Assembly: GCF_900637665.1 (NCBI RefSeq)
Contig: NZ_LR134386.1
Coordinates: 5,386,501 to 5,450,500, forward strand
From: Chryseobacterium nakagawai
Lineage (GTDB): Bacteria > Bacteroidota > Bacteroidia > Flavobacteriales > Weeksellaceae
Reading direction: 5' to 3'
Length of the DNA: 64,000 bases
Part shown: positions 34,130 through 43,461 of the stretch, one piece after another
Numbering within the stretch: the stretch's first letter is position 1
How the letters are laid out: each line of letters opens with the position of its first letter
Translations under genes and position numbers: made by a program
The notes under the pieces: generated by a model
Seen by the model: the letters and a program-made list of their open reading frames with translations, nothing else
Told to the model about the DNA's origin: nothing
Databases searched by the model: none

Positions 34130-35380
34130 ATGAGCAAAGAATTTGTTGACGTTCTTGTAATCGGAGCCGGGCCTTCCGGATGCGTTTCTTCATCATACTT
34201 AAAGAAGAATAACGTCAGCGTAAAAGTTGTTGAAAAGACAAAATTCCCAAGACTGGTAGTCGGTGAAAGCTTAATTCCAAGGGTTATGGACCACTTTGAT
34301 GAGGTCGGACTGTTCCCTGCTCTGGATAAAATGGGCTTTGAAAAAAAACTGGGAGCCCGTTTCCTTCGTGGTGACGAAGTCTGCATTTTTGATTTCAGCA
34401 ATAAATTTGGAGAAGGCTGGGATTGGACCTGGCAGGTTCCGAGAGCTGATTTTGATAATACTTTAGCTCAGGAGGTAATTAATAAAGGGGTTGATCTAGA
34501 ATTTGAAACGGAAGTGATCGACATCAGGTTTGAGGGAACAGATTCCATAACAACCGTACGAACTAAAGAGGGTGAAACTAAAGAAATCCACGCAAAATTT
34601 GTAATTGATTCAAGTGGTTACGGAAGAGTTTTACCCCGTTTGCTTGATCTTGAAAAGCCATCCAAACTATCTCCACACTCTGCTATTTTCTCCCATGTAA
34701 AAGATCTTAACAGAGAGCCAGGTGAAGAGGGTACTTTGATTTCTTTTGATATTATTGAAACCGAAGTATGGCTTTGGGTCATTCCTTTTTCTAACGGAAA
34801 CACAAGTTTAGGAATTGTAGGACCTACCGAATATATTGAAAAACTATCTGAAAATGGGGATACTGCTGAAGCTTTAAGAAAAGCAATTTCCCTTTCTGAT
34901 TATTATATGAAACGTTTTGGGGATGTAGAGTTTCTCTTTGAGCCAAGACACCTGAAAGATTATTCATGTTCTGTTAAAAGTCTATTCGGAGACGGATTTG
35001 CCTTAACCGGGAATGCTTCTGAATTCCTTGATCCTGTTTTTTCATCGGGAATGGCTTTCGCTACAGAATCAGGAATGCTTGCCGCTAAATTAGCCTTAAG
35101 ACAGTTAAATGGTGAGAAAATCGACTGGCAAACAGAATACACAGATTATATTTTATACGGTGTAGATGTATTCACCACTTATGTAAAAGAATGGTATACC
35201 GGAAATCTTCAGGAATTATTCTTCCACCAACCGGAAAATCCGGATGTAAAGAAAAAGATTTGTGCGGTTCTCGCCGGATATGTCTGGAATAAAGACAATC
35301 CTTTTGTGAAGAAGCATGATACGGTGATTAAGAATCTTGCCAACCTCATCAAACTGGAAAAAGAACAAACTCAAGAATAA
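34130..35380 (+). CDS. Flavin-dependent halogenase-like FAD oxidoreductase
   Basis: 416 residues. The FAD motif GAGPSG is at 12-17, VVGESLIP at 43-50, and the halogenase signature WxWxIP is present as W214-L-W-V-I-P219. Lysines 72-73 in EKKLGARF fall where the catalytic Lys of such halogenases is expected. Together these point to a FADH2-dependent halogenase, and chlorinated flexirubins are known, so chlorination of the phenol ring is likely. A hydroxylase of the same fold cannot be excluded. It is transcribed alone, divergently from the ammonia-lyase gene, and ends at a strong terminator. Confidence 0.75.
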   Translation: MSKEFVDVLVIGAGPSGCVSSSYLKKNNVSVKVVEKTKFPRLVVGESLIPRVMDHFDEVGLFPALDKMGFEKKLGARFLRGDEVCIFDFSNKFGEGWDWTWQVPRADFDNTLAQEVINKGVDLEFETEVIDIRFEGTDSITTVRTKEGETKEIHAKFVIDSSGYGRVLPRLLDLEKPSKLSPHSAIFSHVKDLNREPGEEGTLISFDIIETEVWLWVIPFSNGNTSLGIVGPTEYIEKLSENGDTAEALRKAISLSDYYMKRFGDVEFLFEPRHLKDYSCSVKSLFGDGFALTGNASEFLDPVFSSGMAFATESGMLAAKLALRQLNGEKIDWQTEYTDYILYGVDVFTTYVKEWYTGNLQELFFHQPENPDVKKKICAVLAGYVWNKDNPFVKKHDTVIKNLANLIKLEKEQTQE

Positions 35381-35384
35381 AAAA

Positions 35385-35415
35385 AAACGGTCTGAACTTT
35401 CAGACCATTTTTTTT
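35385..35415. terminator. Bidirectional terminator
   Basis: Perfect 7-bp stem GGTCTGA / TCAGACC with a 4-nt loop, flanked by A-run and T-run on each side, lies between the converging halogenase-like gene and the secreted-protein gene. Confidence 0.9.
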
Positions 35416-36022
35416 ATTTCATCGATTTTTTGATTTCTTTTCCCAGATACCTTCCTACTGATTCATATACTGTGGCAATTCTTCCATATTCCATAACCTC
35501 ATCCTTACTTTGAATAAATTTATCAAATTTATTCAAAGCCACTTCAGCTAAAACCACTGAAGGATTACTAGCTTCCACCAACTTAATTGTGCCGCTTACC
35601 TGTGCTTCCATCACTACAAGTCCAGCATGCCATCCCGGTAAAAGCCATTTTGTATCCAGTATCAATGTATATTTTGCAGAGCCATCCTTTTTAAATGTGA
35701 CTTCTTTATAGTATTTGCCTAAACCTTTTGCAAAATGGTTAATATACTCTTCTTTTTTATACCGTTCCCATTCTCCAATCCATTGTTTCCATCCTTCTTT
35801 TCCTCTTTTAGGATTAGACAGAACATCTTCTTTCCTATTTTCCAGATATTGAGCTTCCGTAAAGTTTTCTTTCATAAACAATACATGATCAAATCTAAGC
35901 TCTATATTCACTTCTTTCTGATCTTTTAAAGCTTGAAAATTTCCTGAAATGAGTTCCATTTTCTCCTGTCCGAACACCATTGTCACCAAGATCAGTAACG
36001 TCAGTAATAATATTTTTTTCAT
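35414..36022 (-). CDS. Secreted protein of unknown function in the flexirubin cluster
   Basis: 202 residues with signal peptide MKKILLLTLLILVTMVFGQ. The mature part is mixed: KDQKEVNIELRFDHVLFM near the start, a charged helix (REDVLSNPKRGKEGWKQWIGEW), and ILDTKWLLPGWHAGLVVMEAQVSG in the second half. I know no family. It probably acts in the periplasm or at the outer membrane. It lies 45 bp upstream of nothing else on its strand but directly after the ligase gene, so it likely shares that transcript. Confidence 0.7.
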   Translation of the reverse strand: MKKILLLTLLILVTMVFGQEKMELISGNFQALKDQKEVNIELRFDHVLFMKENFTEAQYLENRKEDVLSNPKRGKEGWKQWIGEWERYKKEEYINHFAKGLGKYYKEVTFKKDGSAKYTLILDTKWLLPGWHAGLVVMEAQVSGTIKLVEASNPSVVLAEVALNKFDKFIQSKDEVMEYGRIATVYESVGRYLGKEIKKSMK

Positions 36023-36067
36023 GGGTCTTAGTTTTACTATTTAAGTTCAGCATCTAATATATTACAT

Positions 36068-37360
36068 TTATCTCAAATCAATAAAAGTAATTGGCTTTCT
36101 GCTGCTTGGATTAAAAACGGTTTTAGACAGAATTTCAAAATCGATGATTTCAATTTTCGGACTTACTCTTAATTTTGCACGGAAATGGTCTCTTACCTCA
36201 TTCACAAAGTTTTCATTTTCCTGATCTGTACTTAATTTGATGATGATTTCATCCAGTCCGATCTCATTGGCCTGAATAACGATCTGGTAACAGAGAATAT
36301 TATTAAAATCATTCAGAATATCGTTCATTGCAGGTGGATAGAGGGTTGTTCCTTTATACTTTATCATCTGCTGTTTTCTTCCAATTACAGGCCCCAATCG
36401 CATGGTATTTCTTCCACATTGACAGGGTTCATAATGGGCTTTTACAATATCTCCGGTTTTAAATCTTAGCAAAGGAATGGCTTCCACTCCTAAAGTAGTG
36501 ATGGCTAGCTCTCCACTTTCGCCTTCTTTCACTACATTTTCATCTTCATCCAGAATTTCTGTAATAATCAGCTCTGGGTGATGGTGTCCTCCGATCTGAA
36601 ACTCACACTCTGTAAAAGCGGTGCTCATTTCTGTAGAAGCATAAGTAGAAAAAAGTTTGATATTCCATTTCTCTTTGATCTTCTGGGAAAGAATATTATC
36701 TGTAAAATCCTGATTTTTAATACTCTCTCCGATACATACTGCTCCATAAACACTTGAATTTTTATAATCCAGACCATGTTTTTCAGCATAATCAATCATC
36801 TTCAATAAAAATGAAGGAACTGTAATCAGGTATTTAGGTTTGTATCTGAAAATAGAATCCCATTGTAATTCAGGAATTCCAGGGCCCATTCTGACCACAC
36901 TGGCACCCATTTTTCTTAATCCTAAAAAATAAGCAAGCCCTGCCATGAAACGTTTATCAATCGTAGTGATCATCTGTACTACATCTCCCTTCTGAATTCC
37001 GGCACAGGCAAAGGATATGGCCTCATTGTAAGCCAATCTTTCAAGGTCTCCATCAGACAATCCAAAGGTTACCGGATCTCCTAACGTTCCGGAAGTCGTG
37101 CTGTAGTCTACAATCTTATCCGGCGTAATACAGAAAAAATCATGATTATTCTGCTGCAAATCATTCTTTGTTGTAACAGGAATCTTTTGCAGATCTTCCA
37201 ATGTCCGGATTTCTCCAATATTGATATTTTTTTCCTTAAACAACCTCTGATAAAAAGGTGAATTTCCTTCAAGATAAGCCAGAAGCTGCTGAAGTTTTTC
37301 TTCCTGAAACGCCTTTATTTCCTGAGTACTCGATTTTTCGATGAACGGATGAAATTCCAA
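36068..37360 (-). CDS. AMP-dependent acyl ligase (PaaK-like), candidate coumarate-ACP/CoA ligase
   Basis: 430 residues from a TTG start at 37360; no ATG is available before the conserved N-terminus. The adenylate motif YSTTSGTLGDPV (86-97) and the ATP/acyl motif FSTYASTEMSTAF match the phenylacetate-CoA ligase family, and the C-terminal GRKQQMIKYKGTTLYPPA is the hinge to the second domain. It should activate 4-coumarate (made by the nearby ammonia-lyase) and load it on CoA or an ACP, like ApeH in aryl-polyene clusters. It forms the right border of the pigment locus. Confidence 0.85.
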   Translation of the reverse strand: MEFHPFIEKSSTQEIKAFQEEKLQQLLAYLEGNSPFYQRLFKEKNINIGEIRTLEDLQKIPVTTKNDLQQNNHDFFCITPDKIVDYSTTSGTLGDPVTFGLSDGDLERLAYNEAISFACAGIQKGDVVQMITTIDKRFMAGLAYFLGLRKMGASVVRMGPGIPELQWDSIFRYKPKYLITVPSFLLKMIDYAEKHGLDYKNSSVYGAVCIGESIKNQDFTDNILSQKIKEKWNIKLFSTYASTEMSTAFTECEFQIGGHHHPELIITEILDEDENVVKEGESGELAITTLGVEAIPLLRFKTGDIVKAHYEPCQCGRNTMRLGPVIGRKQQMIKYKGTTLYPPAMNDILNDFNNILCYQIVIQANEIGLDEIIIKLSTDQENENFVNEVRDHFRAKLRVSPKIEIIDFEILSKTVFNPSSRKPITFIDLR

Positions 37361-37451
37361 TGATTTTAATTTTTAAAGGACAAATGTATTTAAAATTACA
37401 TGATTGTAGGATGTATTCATGTAAAATGTATTCACGATTTCAACTACAGTT

Positions 37452-39140
37452 TTATCTACGGAATGTAAAAGTCTGTGTGTTTATATTTCCCGCGGTATTG
37501 ATTGTGGTTATTTTTAAACTATGTTCTCCCGAAGTTTTTGGACACTTTTCATCAAAGATATAGACAAAATCATTTTTCACACGGGCAAATCGCAGCCATT
37601 TCCCATCCAGTTCTGCCCGGAATGAAACAATATCTCCAACTTTTGTATTTCCTTTTAAGCGTAAAGAACTTCCGCTTACAACAGCGCCATCTTTCCATCC
37701 TGAAGAAACTGATGGTAAACTGTTATCAAGTATAAGTTCTGCTGTACCTAATCTATTGAACTGTGCCTCTGCCTGGTCGCCGTTCCATTTTGCTTTTACG
37801 GCATCCTTATCACTTCCATAATTGAACAAAACCACTACTTTATCTTTTTCATCTTTGGATAATTTCCTGTTGGGTTTTATTTTCAAGGTATAATAATCAT
37901 GAACCGGGATGTATGGATTCTGTAGAACAATGGTATTGGAAATGGTATTTCCATCACTACTGTTTTTTTCATACATACTAAAATTCACGGCATCATACAT
38001 TGCATTTTTACTGAAGTTGATCTCTGCATTTTCAGTAGCGAGCGTTTTTCCTTCATTAGGCAAAACCACTTTCCCGGAAGGAGAAATTCCGTTACCTGTA
38101 TTAGCTAACTGAACCTTTGTAGTCAACCTGCTGGTATTTCCTTTTACATCTTTTAAAATGATTTCAATAGTGTGAATTTCCTGATCCTGAAGATTGATGA
38201 CTCCTGAAAGATTGGAAGTACTATAATTAGCTAATTTCATTCCCGGCAATGTAGACAGATGCTGAATTCCTACTTTATCTCTGATGAATTTGGTATAATC
38301 TATACAGCCATTCAGATAGCGGGTATCATCATAACTCACTTTATCAATGCTAAAGCCGTAGATCAGTTTTCCATCCATCAATAATTCTGCTTTATAAATC
38401 CCCAGATTAAATCCCTGGTTGGCTTTATCTACTGCTTTAATTCCAAAACTTATCATCGGCGAATTAACTCTGACAACATCTGCTGTATAAGCATTTCCTA
38501 TTTTCTTAACAGCAATTCCATTAGCTCCCGGTTCATACGTACTGAATCTGCGGTCATACCAATACAATCCACTGATAATAGGCGCTACAGAATCCGGGAT
38601 ATTAAATCCAAACAGCAACGGATTAAGACATTCTTCTGTTTTGGTATCTCTTATCTCAAAATGTAGGTGAGGTCCCGCTGAACCTCCGGTATTTCCACTC
38701 AGGGCAATGAGCTGACCCTTCGTAACAGGAAACTGTCCCGGCTGGAAAGTAATATCCTGTTCCCACTTTTCATCTTTGTACTGCTTCTCCTTCACATATT
38801 CATCAAGCTTATCAAAATATTTATTCAAATGGGCATATACTGTTGTAAAACCATTCGGGTGGGTAATATATATGGCATTTCCAAAGCCATAACGCTCCAC
38901 TTTTATTCTGCTTACATAACCGTCTGCTGCAGCCAGTACAGATAAATTTTCCTGACTGTTCGTCCTCAGATCCAATCCCATGTGAAAATGATTGGTTCTT
39001 ACCGCTCCAAAATTAGCGGCCAGCTGCATGGGAATGTTCAGTGGATTTCTGAAATAGTTTTGAGGATAGTTATTTTGGGCTTGTGTGATGATAACAGTAA
39101 TCAAACAGATAGCCGCCATCAGTTTAGAGAAGATTTTCAT
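37452..39140 (-). CDS. M23-family (LytM) metallopeptidase
   Basis: 562 residues with signal peptide MKIFSKLMAAICLITVIITQAQ. The zinc site is H-x3-D in HMGLDLRTN (about 53-57) and HLHFE in GPHLHFEIRDT (about 160), with GNTGGSAGPH between; these are the LytM residues. The peptidase domain is at the N-terminus, and residues 200-560 are beta-rich Ig-like domains ending in a C-terminal AGNINTQTFTFRR. It probably cleaves peptidoglycan cross-links or controls another hydrolase. It lies 90 bp from the ligase gene with no clear tie to the pigment. Confidence 0.88.
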   Translation of the reverse strand: MKIFSKLMAAICLITVIITQAQNNYPQNYFRNPLNIPMQLAANFGAVRTNHFHMGLDLRTNSQENLSVLAAADGYVSRIKVERYGFGNAIYITHPNGFTTVYAHLNKYFDKLDEYVKEKQYKDEKWEQDITFQPGQFPVTKGQLIALSGNTGGSAGPHLHFEIRDTKTEECLNPLLFGFNIPDSVAPIISGLYWYDRRFSTYEPGANGIAVKKIGNAYTADVVRVNSPMISFGIKAVDKANQGFNLGIYKAELLMDGKLIYGFSIDKVSYDDTRYLNGCIDYTKFIRDKVGIQHLSTLPGMKLANYSTSNLSGVINLQDQEIHTIEIILKDVKGNTSRLTTKVQLANTGNGISPSGKVVLPNEGKTLATENAEINFSKNAMYDAVNFSMYEKNSSDGNTISNTIVLQNPYIPVHDYYTLKIKPNRKLSKDEKDKVVVLFNYGSDKDAVKAKWNGDQAEAQFNRLGTAELILDNSLPSVSSGWKDGAVVSGSSLRLKGNTKVGDIVSFRAELDGKWLRFARVKNDFVYIFDEKCPKTSGEHSLKITTINTAGNINTQTFTFRR

Positions 39141-39232
39141 ACAGCATTTGGGTTTAGTTCTACTTAAATATACGAGATTTCAAGCAATGATCGTGCTATT
39201 GTTTTATTTCAAATTGGATGATTTTTTATTTT

Positions 39233-39303
39233 TAACCACAGATGACACAGATTATCACAGATGGCCGTTGATAACATCTGCGCAATTTATCTGATCTGCG
39301 AGA
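39233..39303. repeat. Dispersed ACCACAGAT palindromic repeat
   Basis: Starts AACCACAGATGACACAGATT and continues with ATCACAGATGG; the right half (ATCTGCG...ATCTGATCTGCG) partly pairs with it. Related copies lie at 45286-45312, 49644-49665 and 59024-59096. Confidence 0.7.
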
Positions 39304-39313
39304 GATTATATTA

Positions 39314-39384
39314 AGTTTTGGCTAAAACCAATGGTTTGATTTTTATTTTTCAAACGGACTAAGGCCCGCTTCTACTGAATTTTT
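39314..39384. repeat. Dispersed GGCTAAAGCC repeat, full-length form
   Basis: TTTTGGCTAAAACCAATGGT at the left and GGACTAAGGCCCGCTTCTAC at the right; inner arms CAAACGG...CCATTGGTTTTAG-like can pair. It matches the copy at 45342-45409 in order and spacing with substitutions, and it follows the ACCACAGAT repeat in the same order in both places. Confidence 0.7.
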
Positions 39385-39560
39385 CATTGAAGGAAAAGAG
39401 CAAGAAACTTAACAAAGGAAGATAAGAAAACACAAAACATTCGCTTATTTCAAGGCTTATTACACCCTTTTTAACCGTTTCTCCATTTATATTTCTGAGA
39501 TTGAACTTTTTAATAGAAATTACCTAAATAAAACATATATTATAAACCGACAAATTTTAG

Positions 39561-39568
39561 TAAATTTG
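39561..39568 (+). promoter_or_regulatory. -7 element of ileS
   Basis: TAAATTTG matches the consensus and lies 36 bp before the ATG. No TTG occurs 17-23 bp upstream, so the -33 side is weak. Confidence 0.5.
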
Positions 39569-39604
39569 CAGACTTAATTAATCAACGAATATTGAGATAT
39601 TACA

Positions 39605-42600
39605 ATGAGCCAATTTAAAGAATACAAAAACCTCAACCTTATTGACGTAGCAGAGAATGTAGCGGAATTTTGGAAACAAAATAAAACTTTCAATAAGAGT
39701 GTTGAGATTCGTCAGGGAAATCCTGAGTTTGTTTTTTATGAAGGTCCACCTTCAGCAAACGGTATGCCTGGAATTCACCACGTAATGGCAAGAGCATTGA
39801 AGGATATTTTCTGCCGTTACCAGACTCAAAACGGGAAACAGGTTTTCCGTAAAGCAGGCTGGGATACGCATGGTCTTCCTGTGGAACTAGGTGTAGAAAA
39901 AGAATTAGGAATTACAAAAGAAGATATTGGCAAAAAAATCTCTATTGAAGATTATAATAAAGCTTGTCGTGAAGCTGTAATGCGTTATACCGATGTGTGG
40001 AATAACCTTACAGAGAAAATCGGATATTGGGTAGACCTTGATGATCCATACATTACGTACAAGTCAAAATATATGGAAACTGTTTGGTGGTTGTTGAAGC
40101 AATTATATGACAAAAGCTTGTTGTATAAAGGATATACGATCCAGCCTTACTCTCCAAAAGCTGGAACAGGACTTTCTTCTCACGAATTGAACCAGCCTGG
40201 AACGTATCGTGATGTTTCAGATACCACGGTTGTCGCTCAGTTTAAAGTAAAAAAAGATTCATCTGCTTTATTCAACGATGTTGACGGAGATGTACATATC
40301 CTTGCATGGACGACGACTCCTTGGACGTTGCCATCCAATACTGCATTAACTGTAGGTAGAGATATTGAATATGTTGTCGTTAAAACATTCAACCAATATA
40401 CATTTGAACCTGTAACGGTTGTATTATCCAGTGTGCTTTTACCTAAAGTATTCGGTAAGAAATATGCTGAAGGTACAGATGAAGATTTTGCCAACTATAC
40501 TCCGGAAACGAAAGTAATTCCGTTCAGAATTTTAAAAGAATTCACCGGAGAAAAACTTGTTGATACAAGATATGAGCAATTAGTTCCTTGGTTTACACCA
40601 AATGATAATCCTGAGGATGCTTTCAGAGTGATCTTAGGAGATTTCGTTACAACAGAAGATGGTACAGGTATCGTACACACAGCTCCTACTTTTGGTGCTG
40701 ATGATGCGAGAGTCGCTAAAATGGCTCAGCCTGAGATTCCGCCAATGTTGGTAAAGGATGAGAACGACAACCTTGTTCCTTTGGTAGATTTACAGGGTAA
40801 ATTCATCCAGGGAGAAAATGTTCCTGAAGTATTCTCAGGGAAGTATATCAAAAACGAATATTATGATGAAGGAACTGCGCCTGAGAAATCTTGGGATGTA
40901 GAGCTTGCGATCTTGTTGAAAACAGAGAACAAAGCCTTCAAAGTAGAAAAATATGTCCACTCTTATCCACACTGCTGGAGAACTGACAAACCGGTATTAT
41001 ACTATCCTTTGGATTCATGGTTTGTGAAGATGACCGCTGTAAAGGACAGATTGGTGAATCTGAACAAAGAAATCAACTGGAAGCCAAAAGCTACCGGAGA
41101 AGGACGTTTTGCCAACTGGTTGGAAAATGTAAATGACTGGAATTTATCCCGTTCAAGATACTGGGGTATTCCGTTGCCAATCTGGAGAACAGAGGATACA
41201 AAAGAAGAAAAGATCATCGGTTCTGTAGAAGAGCTTTACCATGAAATTGAGAAGTCAATTGCTGCAGGAGTGATGACTGAAAACCCATTCAAAGGTTTCA
41301 TTATCGGCAACATGTCCGAATCCAACTATGAATTGGTTGATCTTCACAAAAATGTAGTAGATAAAGTTGTTTTGGTTTCCGATTCAGGAAAAGCAATGAA
41401 ACGTGAAAGTGACCTGATCGATGTTTGGTTTGATTCAGGTTCTATGCCATATGCACAGCTGCACTATCCTTTCGAAAATAAAGAAATGATCGATAACAAC
41501 AAGGCATTCCCTGCAGATTTCATCGCGGAAGGTGTTGACCAGACTCGTGGATGGTTCTATACTCTTCACGCAATCGGAACTGCTGTTTTTGACTCTGTTG
41601 CTTATAAAAATGTAATGAGTAATGGTCTTGTTTTGGATAAAAACGGACAGAAAATGTCTAAACGTTTAGGAAATGCAGTAGATCCGTTTGAAACCCTTTC
41701 CGTATACGGACCGGACGCTACCCGTTGGTATATGATTTCCAATGCAAACCCTTGGGAAAACCTGAAGTTTGATATTGAAGGAATTGATGAGGTAAGAAGA
41801 AAGTTCTTCGGAACCCTTTACAATACGTATTCATTCTTCTCTTTATATGCGAATGTTGATGGATTCAATTATTCAGAAAAAGAAGTGGAAAACCGTCCTG
41901 AAATTGACAGATGGATTCTTTCTGAGCTGAACTTACTGATCAAAGAAGTAAAGGCATTCTATGAAGATTACGAACCAACAAGAGTAGCCAGAGCCATCAG
42001 TACATTTGTAAATGATAACCTGAGTAACTGGTATGTAAGATTATGCAGAAGACGTTTCTGGAAAGGAGATTATTCTGATGATAAGATCTCTGCTTACCAG
42101 ACTTTATATACTTGTCTTGAAGTTGTTGCTAAATTATCAGCGCCTATTGCTCCGTTCTTCATGGATCAGCTATATCAGGATCTGAATAAAGTAACAGGTA
42201 AAGAAAATTGTGAATCTGTACATTTAACAGACTTCCCTATTGCTGATGAAAGCTTAATCGATCAGGATCTGGTTGAAAAAACACACTTAGCTCAGAACAT
42301 TACGAGTATGGTTTTCTCTTTAAGAAAGAAAGAAAACGTGAAAGTTCGTCAGCCGCTACAAAAAGTATTGGTTCCTGTATTGGATGCTAAAACAGAAGAA
42401 CAGATTCTTGCTGTTGCGGATTTGATCAAGCAGGAGGTCAACGTGAAAGAATTACAGTTAATTAATGCTGAAGAAGCTTCTCACTTAATTGTAAAACAGA
42501 TAAAACCAAACTTCAAAGCGCTAGGCCCTAAATTAGGAAAAGACATGAAGGTAGTAGGTGCAGAGATTACGAATCTTACCACAGAACAGATTGCTGCTCT

Positions 42601-43000
42601 TGAAAAAGAAGGAAAACTGGATGTTCAAGGCTATGAGATCACGCTTGACGACGTAGAAATCTCTACTAAAGATATCCCGGGATGGACCGTAACTTCCGAT
42701 GGTAAAACAACTGTGGCATTAGATTTGACGTTAACCGATGAATTAAAATCTGAAGGTATTGCAAGAGAATTCATTAACAGAATTCAGAACTTGAGAAAAG
42801 AGAAAGATTTCGAACTTACAGACAGAATTAATATCTCCATTGAAGAGAACTCACCATTCCTTGAAGATATTAAGAAAAATGAGGAATATATTTCTTCTGA
42901 GGTCTTGTCAAATAAAATAGAAATTGTATCTTCACTTTCAAATTTTAACGAAATCGAAATAGATGAAGTTAATTTTAAGATAAATGTCGAAAAAAATTAA
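39605..43000 (+). CDS. ileS: Isoleucine-tRNA ligase
   Basis: 1131 residues, the usual length of the longer Bacteroidota/eukaryote-like IleRS. The class I signature appears as PPSANGMPGIHHVMAR (about 48-63), the KMSKS loop as GQKMSKRLGN (about 682), and the editing domain holds TTTPWTLPSN (about 237). The anticodon-binding region follows (about 770-1000). It charges tRNA-Ile with isoleucine. It begins a plus-strand run with a DksA-like gene, two small genes, lspA and a SanA-like gene; ileS next to lspA is a common bacterial arrangement. Confidence 0.97.
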   Translation: MSQFKEYKNLNLIDVAENVAEFWKQNKTFNKSVEIRQGNPEFVFYEGPPSANGMPGIHHVMARALKDIFCRYQTQNGKQVFRKAGWDTHGLPVELGVEKELGITKEDIGKKISIEDYNKACREAVMRYTDVWNNLTEKIGYWVDLDDPYITYKSKYMETVWWLLKQLYDKSLLYKGYTIQPYSPKAGTGLSSHELNQPGTYRDVSDTTVVAQFKVKKDSSALFNDVDGDVHILAWTTTPWTLPSNTALTVGRDIEYVVVKTFNQYTFEPVTVVLSSVLLPKVFGKKYAEGTDEDFANYTPETKVIPFRILKEFTGEKLVDTRYEQLVPWFTPNDNPEDAFRVILGDFVTTEDGTGIVHTAPTFGADDARVAKMAQPEIPPMLVKDENDNLVPLVDLQGKFIQGENVPEVFSGKYIKNEYYDEGTAPEKSWDVELAILLKTENKAFKVEKYVHSYPHCWRTDKPVLYYPLDSWFVKMTAVKDRLVNLNKEINWKPKATGEGRFANWLENVNDWNLSRSRYWGIPLPIWRTEDTKEEKIIGSVEELYHEIEKSIAAGVMTENPFKGFIIGNMSESNYELVDLHKNVVDKVVLVSDSGKAMKRESDLIDVWFDSGSMPYAQLHYPFENKEMIDNNKAFPADFIAEGVDQTRGWFYTLHAIGTAVFDSVAYKNVMSNGLVLDKNGQKMSKRLGNAVDPFETLSVYGPDATRWYMISNANPWENLKFDIEGIDEVRRKFFGTLYNTYSFFSLYANVDGFNYSEKEVENRPEIDRWILSELNLLIKEVKAFYEDYEPTRVARAISTFVNDNLSNWYVRLCRRRFWKGDYSDDKISAYQTLYTCLEVVAKLSAPIAPFFMDQLYQDLNKVTGKENCESVHLTDFPIADESLIDQDLVEKTHLAQNITSMVFSLRKKENVKVRQPLQKVLVPVLDAKTEEQILAVADLIKQEVNVKELQLINAEEASHLIVKQIKPNFKALGPKLGKDMKVVGAEITNLTTEQIAALEKEGKLDVQGYEITLDDVEISTKDIPGWTVTSDGKTTVALDLTLTDELKSEGIAREFINRIQNLRKEKDFELTDRINISIEENSPFLEDIKKNEEYISSEVLSNKIEIVSSLSNFNEIEIDEVNFKINVEKN

Positions 43001-43058
43001 CATGTAGTTATAGTATTTCAAATTCCATTTCATAATTTTATTAAAAAAGAGAAAGAAT

Positions 43059-43439
43059 ATGTCAGACGAAAGAGTTAGATACAGCGATGCTGATTTACAG
43101 GAATTTAGAGCGATCATAAAAGAAAAAATAGAAAAGGCAGAGAAAGATCTTCAGCTTATCAGAGAAAGTTTCATCAATGACCAGAATAATGGGACGGACG
43201 ATACTTCACCAACATTCAAAGCATTTGAAGAAGGTGCAGAGACTTTGAGCAAAGAGCAGAACTCTATTCTTGCAGGAAGACAGGAAAAATTCGTTCGTGA
43301 TCTTAAGAATGCATTAATCAGAATCGAAAACAAGACTTACGGTGTTTGTAGAGTAACAGGAAAGTTAATTCCTAAGGAAAGACTTTTAGCCGTTCCTCAT
43401 GCTACACTAAGCATTGAAGCGAAAAACATGCAGAAATAG
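43059..43439 (+). CDS. DksA/TraR-like protein with degenerate zinc finger
   Basis: 126 residues. A long coiled-coil-like hairpin (residues 8-85) is followed by the TraR/DksA C-terminal region NKTYGVCRVTGKLIPKERLL. DksA proteins bind the secondary channel of RNA polymerase and adjust transcription with ppGpp. Of the four zinc-binding Cys only one (in YGVCRVTG) remains; the other positions are Thr, Thr/Ala and Lys, so zinc is probably not bound. It lies 58 bp after ileS. Such Cys-poor forms are familiar in Flavobacteriia, so it is likely functional. Confidence 0.85.
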   Translation: MSDERVRYSDADLQEFRAIIKEKIEKAEKDLQLIRESFINDQNNGTDDTSPTFKAFEEGAETLSKEQNSILAGRQEKFVRDLKNALIRIENKTYGVCRVTGKLIPKERLLAVPHATLSIEAKNMQK

Positions 43440-43461
43440 CCGTAAGGTTTGTAAAATAATA

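Larger units (their letters stand above)
39141..39604. other. 464-bp gap with dispersed repeats and the ileS promoter
   Basis: It separates the divergent M23 peptidase and ileS genes. It holds an ACCACAGAT repeat (39233-39303), a GGCTAAAGCC repeat (39314-39384) and a -7 box close to ileS. Nothing coding is evident. Between 39390 and 39540 I see only AT-rich DNA. Confidence 0.6.

Noticed and set aside
37361..37451. Short direct repeats ATGTATTCA near the M23 gene
   Set aside because: Only two or three imperfect units in AT-rich DNA; consistent with chance.
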